64,000 nucleotides of DNA from Defluviicoccus sp. bin129. GTDB lineage: Bacteria; Pseudomonadota; Alphaproteobacteria; MPNO01. Positions 33,408-41,023 of this stretch are shown here, one piece after another. Below the pieces are notes generated by a model. It was not told the DNA's origin and did no database searches. It saw nothing but the letters and a program-made list of their open reading frames with translations. The translations under genes and the position numbers were made by a program. Numbering within the stretch: position 1 is the stretch's first letter; every line of letters starts with the position of its first letter. Where the stretch lies: contig MPNO01000001.1 in NCBI GenBank assembly GCA_002239065.1, forward strand, positions 62,001 to 126,000, written 5' to 3'.

Positions 33408-34516
33408 CCGTCGAGGCGGTAGAAATCGCGCGCGTTGTCCCACAGGATCCTTCGCGCGTCGCCCGCGCCGGGGTGGGCGGCCTCGAGGAACTCCCGCACC
33501 GGGCCGGCGCCCGAGTCGAAATGCGGGTAGTCGGTGGCGAACAGGATCTTGTCGGCGCCGAGCCCGTCGATCGCGAGCGGGACGGTGGGGTCGCCGGGAT
33601 CGCAGGTCACCACGCACTGGCGCGCGAAATATTCGCTCGGGCGCATCGTGAGCCCCCGCATGTAGCCGCCGAGCCTCGGGTGCTCGAAATGATCGTCGAG
33701 CCGGGCCAGCCAGTAGGGCGCCCAGGAGCAGCCGGCCTCGAAGAAACCCACCCTGAGCGCCTTGTGGCGCTCCAGCACGCCGCCGCAGATCAGCGCCATG
33801 GCAGCCATCATCTGCTCGAAGGGGTGCGAGATGACGTGGTGGAAGACGTAGCTCTCCGGGCGCATCATCCCGCCATAGCGGTCGGCGCCGGCGGTCGCCG
33901 GATCGCCGGTCGATTCGTGGACCACCAGCGGCACGCCGAGCTCCGCGACCGCCTCCCAGAGCGGCTCCCGGCTCGGATGGTCGAGCCGCCGCCCGGCGAC
34001 CGGGTTGGGCCGGACGGTCACCGCCACCGCGCCGAGATCGGCGACCGCGCGTCGCGCCTCGCGCACCGCCTCGTCGATGTCGTGCAGCGCCACCGGGGCG
34101 GCGAATTTGAGGCGCTCGGGAAAGGCACCGCACCAATCCGCCATCCAGGCGTTGTAGGCGCGGATCGCGGCGTGGCTGAAGCCCGGCTCCAGATAGCCCG
34201 CGACCAGCGCGGCGGAGGGGTAGAGGACCGCGAGCCGGATGCGCTCCTTGTCGAGCACCTTGATCCGGCTCTCCGGCGGCATCGGCTTGCGGACCGAGAT
34301 TTCCTTCGGGAAGGGCGGGTGCTCCTCGCCGTCGACGACGAATCTGCGATTCCTGTCGGCGTTGAGCGCCCAGCCCCCGGTGCGCCCGCGAAAGGCGGGC
34401 TCCAGATACTCGGCGAACATCGCCTGCTCTTCGTGGACATGCCCGTCCGCATCGATCGCGAGGTAGTCCGCTGCTTCCTCGCTCCGCCGTTCCGGTTTCG
34501 TCCGGGCCTGGTTCAT
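33404..34516 (-). CDS. Amidohydrolase_2 family metal-dependent hydrolase
   Basis: 370 residues, TIM-barrel protein of the ACMSD/gamma-resorcylate decarboxylase group. Visible are the metal-ligand strand IDADGHVHEEQ near residue 25, PLVVHEST near 195, GFFEAGCSWAPYWLARLDDHFE near 260 and LFATDYPHFDSG near 325 (metal Asp). It may be a hydrolase or a non-oxidative decarboxylase. The start at 34516 (MNQARTK) has GGAGGGAGC directly upstream. Paired with the CoA synthetase by a four-base overlap. Confidence 0.88.
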   Translation of the reverse strand: MNQARTKPERRSEEAADYLAIDADGHVHEEQAMFAEYLEPAFRGRTGGWALNADRNRRFVVDGEEHPPFPKEISVRKPMPPESRIKVLDKERIRLAVLYPSAALVAGYLEPGFSHAAIRAYNAWMADWCGAFPERLKFAAPVALHDIDEAVREARRAVADLGAVAVTVRPNPVAGRRLDHPSREPLWEAVAELGVPLVVHESTGDPATAGADRYGGMMRPESYVFHHVISHPFEQMMAAMALICGGVLERHKALRVGFFEAGCSWAPYWLARLDDHFEHPRLGGYMRGLTMRPSEYFARQCVVTCDPGDPTVPLAIDGLGADKILFATDYPHFDSGAGPVREFLEAAHPGAGDARRILWDNARDFYRLDG

Positions 34517-34779
34517 GTCCGCTCCCTCCAACCTGCGGGTTGCGCCGCTACAGACTAGTGCCCCGTTTCCAAAGTTCCATGCCTTGCGATGCCGTGTCAG
34601 TTCGCGCGTGATGCCTGCCCCGTCATGCCCGGACTTGTTCCACCGCTGTCCGGTTTGGCTATTCGACGCGGGGGAGAGGATGCGGAAGCACGGGAAATTC
34701 CGTTCCGGGCGGCTGTCGCGACACGGATTTTGCTATTCTGCCGACATGAACCGCGCGAGGGACCGAATGGAGGAGATCG
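34517..34779. other. Divergent intergenic region with a partial dispersed repeat
   Basis: 263 bases without a gene. At 34621 it carries a fragment starting CGTCATGCCCGGACTTG, a common alphaproteobacterial interspersed repeat whose tail shares AAGTCCGGG with the inverted copy in the 10.4-10.7 kb cluster. Near 34732 TGCTATTCT forms an extended -10-like element that could serve the downstream ligase; I see no good -35. Confidence 0.4.
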
Positions 34780-36519
34780 ATGGCTGAGCCGGGCGGCGGT
34801 CCGAGCGCCCATCCCGACCGGTTCGCGGCGGAGAACCTGCCGCCGAGGGAGCTGTGGCCGGATTTCGACTACGACAGCCTGCCCGAGCTCCGCGCCTACC
34901 CCGCCCGCATGAATTGCGCCGCGATCCTGCTCGACGGCACCGCCGCCGCCGGCCACCGCGACCGCCCCGTGCTCCATTTCGGCGACGCCAGCTGGAGCTA
35001 CGGCGCGCTCCAGGACCTGTCGGAGCGGATCGCCCGGGTGCTGGTCGAGGATTGCAGGCTGGTGCCGGGCAACCGCGTGCTGCTGCGCTCGGCCAACACG
35101 CCGATGCTGGTCGCCTGCTGGTTCGCGGTGCTCAAGGCGGGCGGCATCTGCGTGACCACGATGCAGCTGCTGCGCGCGCGCGAGCTCGTCCACATCGTCG
35201 AGAAGGCGCAGGTCAGCCACGCGCTCTGCGACCTTGCGCTGATGGAGGAGATGGAGGCGGCGCGCGACCGCACCGGGGGGCTGCTCAGGCACCTGTTGAC
35301 CTTCACGCCGCTCGGCGACCGCCCGGACCGCGCCTCGCTCGATCGCGCGGCGGCGGGAAAGCCCGCGGGGTTCGCCAACTGCGACACCGCCGCCGACGAT
35401 GTGGCGCTGATCGCGTTTACCTCGGGGACCACGGGAAACCCCAAGGCGACGATGCATTTCCACCGCGACGTGATCGCGATGTGCGACTGCTTCCCGCGCT
35501 ATTTCGACATGTCGGCGCCGGACGACGTGTTCGCCGGCACGCCGCCGCTCGCCTTCACCTTCGGGCTCGGCGGGCTGACCGCGTTCCCGATGCGCTTCGG
35601 CGCCTCGACCCGCTTCTTCCCGGGACCGATGGCGCCGGAAGAGATGATCGAGGCGGTCGCGCGCCACCGCATCACCAGCCTCTACACCGCGCCCACCGCC
35701 TACCGCACGATGGCCGACATCGCCGGCCGGCACGACCTGTCGAGCCTCGCCAAATGCGTCTCCGCCGGCGAGACCCTGCCCCGGGCGACCTGGGAGGCGT
35801 TTCACGACGCGACCGGGATCCCCATCGTCGACGGGCTGGGCTCGACCGAGATGCTGCACATCTTCGTCGCGGAGCGGCGGGGGGGGGAGGGCGCCGGGCT
35901 TACCCGGCGGGGGGGCCCCGGGGGCCGGGGGCGCCACGGCGGCCGGGGGCGGGAGGCGATGCGCGCCGGCTTCACGGGGCGGGCGATCCCGGGCTACCGG
36001 GCACGCATCGTCGACGAGGCGGGCGACACCCTGCCGCCCGGCGAGCCCGGGCTGCTCGCGGTGCAGGGGCCCACGGGCTGCCGCTATCTCGACGACGTCG
36101 ACCGCCAGCAGGTCTATGTCCGGGACGGCTGGAACTACCCGGGCGACGTCTACGAGACCGACGCGGACGGCTATTTCCGCTATGTCGCGCGGGCCGACGA
36201 CATGATCATCTCCGCCGGCTACAACATTTCGGGGCCGGAGGTCGAGGCGGCGCTCCTGGACCATCCCGCGGTCGCCGAATGCGCGGTGATCGCCAAGCCG
36301 GACGCGGCGCGCACCAACATCGTCAAGGCTTTCGTGGTGCTGCGCCAAGGCACGCCCGACGGCGCGGCGACGGTCCAGCGCCTGCAGGACTTCGTGAAGG
36401 CGGAGATCGCCCCCTACAAGTACCCGCGCGAAATCCAATTCGTCGGCGAGCTGCCGAAGACCGAGACCGGCAAGATGCAGCGCTTCCGCCTGCGCGAGCA
36501 GGAGATCTCGCGCGGCTGA
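34780..36519 (+). CDS. Benzoate-CoA ligase-family AMP-dependent ligase with abnormal insertion
   Basis: 579 residues, about 30-50 longer than relatives. ANL motifs are intact: FTSGTTGNPKATMHFHRD near residue 212, GLGSTEMLHIF near 355 (typical of benzoate/2-aminobenzoate-CoA ligases), ADDMIISAGYNISGPEVE near 475 and the catalytic Lys in PKTETGKMQRF near 565. It should activate an aromatic acid to its CoA thioester. Between VAER (about 366) and MRAGFTGRAIPGYRARIV (about 393) lie about 27 extra residues, almost all Gly/Arg, encoded by a G-run patch. The frame is kept, but the insertion sits next to the active site and would probably harm folding. GGAGGAG precedes the ATG. Confidence 0.85.
   Translation: MAEPGGGPSAHPDRFAAENLPPRELWPDFDYDSLPELRAYPARMNCAAILLDGTAAAGHRDRPVLHFGDASWSYGALQDLSERIARVLVEDCRLVPGNRVLLRSANTPMLVACWFAVLKAGGICVTTMQLLRARELVHIVEKAQVSHALCDLALMEEMEAARDRTGGLLRHLLTFTPLGDRPDRASLDRAAAGKPAGFANCDTAADDVALIAFTSGTTGNPKATMHFHRDVIAMCDCFPRYFDMSAPDDVFAGTPPLAFTFGLGGLTAFPMRFGASTRFFPGPMAPEEMIEAVARHRITSLYTAPTAYRTMADIAGRHDLSSLAKCVSAGETLPRATWEAFHDATGIPIVDGLGSTEMLHIFVAERRGGEGAGLTRRGGPGGRGRHGGRGREAMRAGFTGRAIPGYRARIVDEAGDTLPPGEPGLLAVQGPTGCRYLDDVDRQQVYVRDGWNYPGDVYETDADGYFRYVARADDMIISAGYNISGPEVEAALLDHPAVAECAVIAKPDAARTNIVKAFVVLRQGTPDGAATVQRLQDFVKAEIAPYKYPREIQFVGELPKTETGKMQRFRLREQEISRG
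35875..35958. other. G-run insertion inside the ligase gene
   Basis: About 80 bases, nearly pure G/C, with runs of nine G (35879-35887), seven G (35909-35915) and two of five G. It inserts a Gly/Arg-rich segment where homologues have a short loop. Similar in character to the patches at 4.8 and 37.2 kb. Likely an assembly error, or a slippage tract. Confidence 0.6.
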
Positions 36520-36532
36520 GGCCTTCCGTTAT

Positions 36533-36551
36533 GGGTGGAAGCGTTTCACCC
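36533..36551 (+). terminator. Hairpin after the ligase gene
   Basis: GGGTGGAA-GCG-TTTCACCC, an 8-bp stem with one mismatch, 13 bases after the ligase stop. There is no T run, so it is only a possible terminator. Confidence 0.3.
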
Positions 36552-36705
36552 GCCGCTTCCCACCGTCATGATCGCCGGGCCCCGTCGGATATGCATCTGC
36601 GGTTTCTTCCCATGCGTCGCGCCTGTTCCGCATTGACGCGGGATCGAAATCGGACGCAACGTGGGCGGTCGGCCCGTGCCGGCGGTGACGGAGGGGGAGG
36701 ATGCC

Positions 36706-37603
36706 ATGAATGATCGTGCCTTGCGCCGGACCCTGGCGGGCGTTGTCGTGGCCGTCCCGGCCGCTCTCTCCGCTTCGGGCGCCGCCGCCGCGCCGCAGGT
36801 GCTGGCGCTGTTCTCGACCGACCGGCCGGTGGCGCTCGCCTGCGCGGGCGATGCCTGCCGCGCCGAGCTGCCGACGCTCTGCCTCCAGCCCGGGCGCCGC
36901 GTGCCGACCCCCGGCCGCTCCTACCGCCTGGCCGACGGTCAGTCGCTCTCGCTGGTCGGGCGGACCGCGGACGGGCGGGAGGTCTCGCTCGTCCTCGACC
37001 GCCGGACGACCATCGCGGCCTCCCGCACCCATGTCGCGGTGACCGTCTCGATCCCGCGCGCCCTGCTCGACCGCCACGGGCTGGAAGGCGCCGCGATCAC
37101 GGTCGGCGGCAACGTGTCGGCGATCCCGGTCGCCTCCGCCCAAGACCGGCGCCCGCAGACGGCAGGCGAGATCGCCGCCGCGCCCGGCCCCGGCCGCCGG
37201 CTCCCCCCCGGGGGCCGCGCACCGGGGCCCCGCCGCCAAAGACCGGCGCCCGCAGAGGGCAGGCGAGATCGCCGCCGCGCCCGGCCACGGCCGCCGGCTC
37301 GCGACGGCGATCGTCGACCGGGAGCCCGACCGCATGCCGGCGGTGCGGCTGATGACCCGGCTGTCCAACGCGCTTCCCGCCGGGGACCGGGACGCGGTGT
37401 GGGCGTCGATGGTCGCCGGGGCGAAGGCGGACGGGGTCTCGGCCGCGGCCATCGGCTTCGCGCGGTTCAACTACGAGCTCTGCGGGTTCAAGACCGCGAA
37501 CCGGATCGTCGCCTCGTTCCGCCAGTGCCTGCGCGGGCTGAGCGACGATTCGATGGAGTTCCTGAACGCCGACCTCGAACCGGCGCTGGGCTCGGGAAGC
37601 TAA
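36706..37603 (+). CDS. Secreted protein of unknown function, frame-shifted by a duplication
   Basis: The ATG at 36706 follows GGGGGAGG. A signal peptide (LAGVVVAVPAALSASGAAAAPQ) is followed by a Cys-containing domain (ALACAGDACRAELPTLCLQPG). The C-terminal part (RLMTRLSNALPAGDRDAVWASM ... FRQCLRGLSDDSMEFLNADLEP) continues in another frame from about 37235. Removing a 97-base imperfect duplication at 37138-37300 restores a single 266-residue frame, so the intact gene is readable. No known domain is recognised; four or more Cys and export suggest a periplasmic protein. Its stop overlaps the stop of the convergent iron-sulphur gene (CTAA). Confidence 0.65.
37138..37300. repeat. 97-bp offset tandem duplication with GC-only centre
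   Basis: Two 66-base copies (37138-37203 and 37235-37300) differ at three positions. Between them are about 31 bases of almost pure G/C including seven C (37203-37209) followed by five G. The offset of 97 is not a multiple of three and shifts the reading frame of the host gene. Confidence 0.85.
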
Positions 37604-38928
37604 CGCCCCAGCGGCAGCGGCTGCTCGGCGAGCATCGCGCTCACCACCGTTTCGCGGACGCGCCCGGCGTCGAGCCCGTACTCGGCGATCATGTCGGCGC
37701 TGTCGGCGAGGATGGTGTCGGCGTCCTGCATGATCTTGAGCCGCTTGAACAGGTCGGGGCGGGCGAGCCCCATGCTCTCGCCCACCAGCTCCATGAAATT
37801 GACCACGTCGAAGGGCCAGTCGCGCTCATGCGTGCAGAGCTCGCGGTGGCAGGCGTGGTAGATCCCGGCCAGCGCGTCGACCCCGGCCGCCTCGGCCGCG
37901 GCGAGCTGTTCGGCATGCACGTCCCGCTTGTAGTCCGGCAGCACCGACAGCGTGTTGCACATATAGCCCACGCGGGGCTGCGCGAGATCGACGAAGTCGA
38001 GACCCGGTATCGCGCGCAATATCGTCTCGGCGGCCTCCGCGATGCCGGCGACGCCCGGGTGTTCGTGCAGCCCGACCCGCTTCTCCACCCGCCGCGTCAT
38101 CAACGGCCGCAGATCGTCGAGCCGGCTTTCCAGCCAGATCACGAAGGGGGTGAGGTCGAAGGGCGAATCGCCCGCCTGTTCGCGGGTCTCCAGCGCGGCC
38201 TCGCCGAGATGGACCTGGCAGCTCGGGCACCAGGACAGCACCTCGTCCACGCCGCTGTCGGCGAAGCGATCGATGGTGCGGCCGGACAGATCGGCGAATT
38301 TTTCTAGATCGCCGGAGCGGAACTGGTAGACGCCGCAGCAATAGCTCGGCCCGCCGCGCACCACGTATTCGACCCCGAGCGCGTCCATCACGTCGAGACA
38401 GAGCAGCGCGATATGGGGCGTCTTCAGCACGTTGCAGCCGGTGTAGAAGATGGTTTCCGGCCGCTCCGGCTCGGGCGCGAGCGCGCCGATCTGGCCCAGC
38501 CGCGCCAGCAGGTCGGGCGGGAGCTGGAGGCGCGACAGCATGCGGACGCCCTGGCTCATGGCGCCGAACTGCTTGCCCCCGCCGGTCCTGAGATCGCCGG
38601 CCGGGCGGGTGCTCCGCAAGTCCGCGATGCGCGCCAGCGCCAGCATGAAGCGCGGGTTGACGCCGTACTCGCAGGCCGGGATGCAGTGCCCGCTGCCGGT
38701 GCAGATCTCCGCCCAGCGGCGCGATGCGTCCGACCCCTCGCCGCCGCGGATCAGCTCGATGACGCCGGCGGCCACGGCTTCGGCATCCGACACGTCGAGC
38801 CCCGCCGGCCCCGGCATCGGACACACCCGCACGCAGTCGCCGCATTTGGTGCAGGCGTCGAGAATGCCGGCGCGGCGCGCATCGAGCGCGGCGAAGAAAT
38901 CGTGCGAGCTGTCGAGACCGTCGGGCAT
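37600..38928 (-). CDS. HdrD/GlcF-like iron-sulphur protein with cysteine-rich (CCG) domains
   Basis: 442 residues. The N-terminal ferredoxin part has one complete 4Fe-4S motif, CTKCGDCVRVCP near residue 26-37, and a second that is degenerate, CTGSGHCIPAC near 75, where the second Cys is Ser. Two cysteine-rich domains follow: YTGCNVLKTP ... SYCCGVYQF ... WCPSCQ (complete CCG pattern) and a weaker one with YMCNTLS and YHACHRELC. Such proteins pass electrons between flavin dehydrogenases and quinone or disulphide partners (GlcF, heterodisulphide reductase D). No FAD-linked dehydrogenase partner lies beside it, so the partner is unknown. Confidence 0.85.
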   Translation of the reverse strand: MPDGLDSSHDFFAALDARRAGILDACTKCGDCVRVCPMPGPAGLDVSDAEAVAAGVIELIRGGEGSDASRRWAEICTGSGHCIPACEYGVNPRFMLALARIADLRSTRPAGDLRTGGGKQFGAMSQGVRMLSRLQLPPDLLARLGQIGALAPEPERPETIFYTGCNVLKTPHIALLCLDVMDALGVEYVVRGGPSYCCGVYQFRSGDLEKFADLSGRTIDRFADSGVDEVLSWCPSCQVHLGEAALETREQAGDSPFDLTPFVIWLESRLDDLRPLMTRRVEKRVGLHEHPGVAGIAEAAETILRAIPGLDFVDLAQPRVGYMCNTLSVLPDYKRDVHAEQLAAAEAAGVDALAGIYHACHRELCTHERDWPFDVVNFMELVGESMGLARPDLFKRLKIMQDADTILADSADMIAEYGLDAGRVRETVVSAMLAEQPLPLGR

Positions 38929-39044
38929 GGGGTCCGAGTGCTGTAAAGGCGATGGAGAAAGCCTAGAGCATGGCCCGTTTGGATGGAACCGGGTAGGAAA
39001 TTGTCTTACCGTGCATATCGATCATTTCGGGCGAGGCTGTCGCC

Positions 39045-39251
39045 ATGACTCTTACCCCCAAGCGAACCACAAGCGTGCCTGGTGAACCGGAAGGCGACAC
39101 GGACGTCGAACGCCGGTTGCAGCAAGAGGTCGTTCCTGTCGCCGCGGCGATGCGAATCGATCCAGGACGTGCGATCCCTACCGACCAGGTGTTTGCGGAA
39201 ATCCGGGACCTTCACGCGAGGCGCCAGATGCGCGGCAGCGGGGGCGACTAG
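39045..39251 (+). CDS. Small antitoxin-like protein, orphan
   Basis: 68 residues. The C-terminal half, IDPGRAIPTDQVFAEIRDLHARRQ, resembles stability-determinant/RelB-like antitoxins, which carry a DPRPxIPHxEVMAEM-type segment. The base composition and codon use are visibly less GC-rich at third positions than neighbours (for example ctt, aca, cct, ggt), which suggests transfer. No RelE/ParE-type toxin is adjacent; the Rieske gene starts 26 bases downstream. The gene is moderately supported by the motif. Confidence 0.5.
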   Translation: MTLTPKRTTSVPGEPEGDTDVERRLQQEVVPVAAAMRIDPGRAIPTDQVFAEIRDLHARRQMRGSGGD

Positions 39252-39277
39252 CCGGCACCCAAGCAGCGAGAGCAGAC

Positions 39278-40525
39278 ATGCCCGAAACCGACACCCTGAT
39301 CGACTGGCCGGAAGAGGGCGTGGCGCGGGCGCCCTATGCGGTGTTCTCCGACCCCGCCATCTACGCGGCCGAGATGCGGCGCATCTTCCGCGGGCCGGTG
39401 TGGCACTATCTCGGGCTGGAGGCGGAGCTGCCGGAGCCCGGCTGCTACCGGCTGATCGATGTCGGCGACACGCCGGTGATCGTGCTCCGGACCCCGGATG
39501 GCGGGATCAACGCGCTGGTCAACCGCTGCGCCCACAAGGGGACGATGCTGCTGTTCGAGCCCTTCGGGCGGATCGAGCGGCTGATGTGCATCTACCACAA
39601 CTGGTCCTACGACCTGGACGGCTGCCTCAGGAGCGTGCCCTTCGCCAGGGGCATCAACGGCAAGGGCGGCATGCCGGCCTCGTTCGACATGGCGGAGAAC
39701 GGGCTCGACCGGCTGCGGGTGGAATCGCTGGGCGGCGTCGTGTTCGGCACGTTCTCGGAGGAAACCCCGCCGCTGGAGGCCTATATCGGCGAGCGGCTGA
39801 TGCCCAACTACCGGCGGATGACGCAGCGCCCGTTCAAGGTGCTCGGCTATTACAGCCAGTATCTCGATTCCAACTGGAAGCTCTATTTCGAGAACGCCAC
39901 CGATCCCTACCACGCGACCATCCTGCACGCCTGGGCGACGCGGCTGAAGCTCAACCGCTTCACCATGGAGGGCGCGATCGAGATGAGCGAGCGCGGCTGG
40001 CATCATCTGAGCTGGTCGAAGATGGCGACCGACAGGGACGGCGAGGTCTACGAGACCGAGGCGTTCCGGAGCGGCGGCGGCGATTTCGACGAGTTCGGGC
40101 TCCACGACCCCTCGGTGATCGAGCAGTGGGACGAGTTCGGCGACGGCATCACCACCGCGATCCAGACCGCCTTCCCCAACTTCGTCCTGCAGCAGATCCA
40201 CAACACCATCGCCACCCGCTATCTGGTGCCGCGCGGACCGGCTGGCTCGGAGCTGGTCTGGACCGTGCTGGGCTACGCGGACGACGACGACCGGCAGACC
40301 GGGATCCGGCTCAAGCAGGGCAATCTGATCGGCCCGTCGGGCTATATCTCGCTCGAGGACGGGATGGTCGGCTCCCTCGTGCAGAAGGGGATCGAGGGCG
40401 ACAAGGACAAGGCCTCGGTGATGGAGATGGCCGGAAGGTCGGTCGAGAGCATCGTCAACAGCCGCGCCTCGGAATGCGGGGTGCGCGGCTTCTGGACCGC
40501 CTATCGCGAGCTGATGGGCGTCTGA
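39278..40525 (+). CDS. Rieske-type aromatic-ring-hydroxylating oxygenase, alpha subunit
   Basis: 415 residues. The Rieske ligands are CAH near residue 83 and CIYH near 104; the iron-site motif D-P-Y-H-A-T-I-L-H lies near residue 208-217. It is a second, distinct alpha subunit relative to the one at 19.8-21.1 kb. It hydroxylates an unknown aromatic or heterocyclic substrate in the cytoplasm. First large gene of the operon running to 47.8 kb. Its TGA overlaps the beta-subunit ATG by one base (TGATG). Confidence 0.92.
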   Translation: MPETDTLIDWPEEGVARAPYAVFSDPAIYAAEMRRIFRGPVWHYLGLEAELPEPGCYRLIDVGDTPVIVLRTPDGGINALVNRCAHKGTMLLFEPFGRIERLMCIYHNWSYDLDGCLRSVPFARGINGKGGMPASFDMAENGLDRLRVESLGGVVFGTFSEETPPLEAYIGERLMPNYRRMTQRPFKVLGYYSQYLDSNWKLYFENATDPYHATILHAWATRLKLNRFTMEGAIEMSERGWHHLSWSKMATDRDGEVYETEAFRSGGGDFDEFGLHDPSVIEQWDEFGDGITTAIQTAFPNFVLQQIHNTIATRYLVPRGPAGSELVWTVLGYADDDDRQTGIRLKQGNLIGPSGYISLEDGMVGSLVQKGIEGDKDKASVMEMAGRSVESIVNSRASECGVRGFWTAYRELMGV

Positions 40526-40995
40526 TGGCGGGGGACGTGCCGGCGGCGGTCGCCGCGCTGATGACCGAGTACGTGCATGCGATCGACGACGACCGGCTGG
40601 AGGACTGGCCCGGCTTCTTCACCGACCCCTGCCTCTACCGGATCGCCACGCGCGACAACGAGGAGCGCGGCCTGCCCGCCTCGCTGGTCTATTGCGATTC
40701 CCGCGCGATGCTGCTCGACCGGGTGGTCTCGGTGCGCCACGCCAATGTCTTCGAGCCGCACCGCTACCGCCACATGACGAGCGCGATCCGGATTCTCGAC
40801 CGGGACGGGGCGGAATTCCGGACACGCTCGAACTATCTGGTGACGCGGACGATGCGCGACGGGACCATGGCTGTGTTCTCGACCGGCGCGTATCGGGACG
40901 TTATCGTGGTCGAAGATGGAACCGCCCGGTTCCGCGAACGCGTCGTCGTCTGCGATCACGGCATGATCAACAACCTGATCGCCATCCCGATCTGA
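40525..40995 (+). CDS. Aromatic-ring-hydroxylating dioxygenase, beta subunit
   Basis: 156 residues, NTF2-like. AALMTEYVHAIDDDRLEDWPGFFTDPCLYRI is the usual first helix-strand unit and RHANVFEPHRYRHMTSAIRI the central region. It pairs with the preceding alpha subunit; the one-base overlap implies coupled, stoichiometric translation. Confidence 0.9.
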   Translation: MAGDVPAAVAALMTEYVHAIDDDRLEDWPGFFTDPCLYRIATRDNEERGLPASLVYCDSRAMLLDRVVSVRHANVFEPHRYRHMTSAIRILDRDGAEFRTRSNYLVTRTMRDGTMAVFSTGAYRDVIVVEDGTARFRERVVVCDHGMINNLIAIPI

Positions 40996-41023
40996 GCGCG
41001 GACCGGCGGCTACGGAGGAAACC

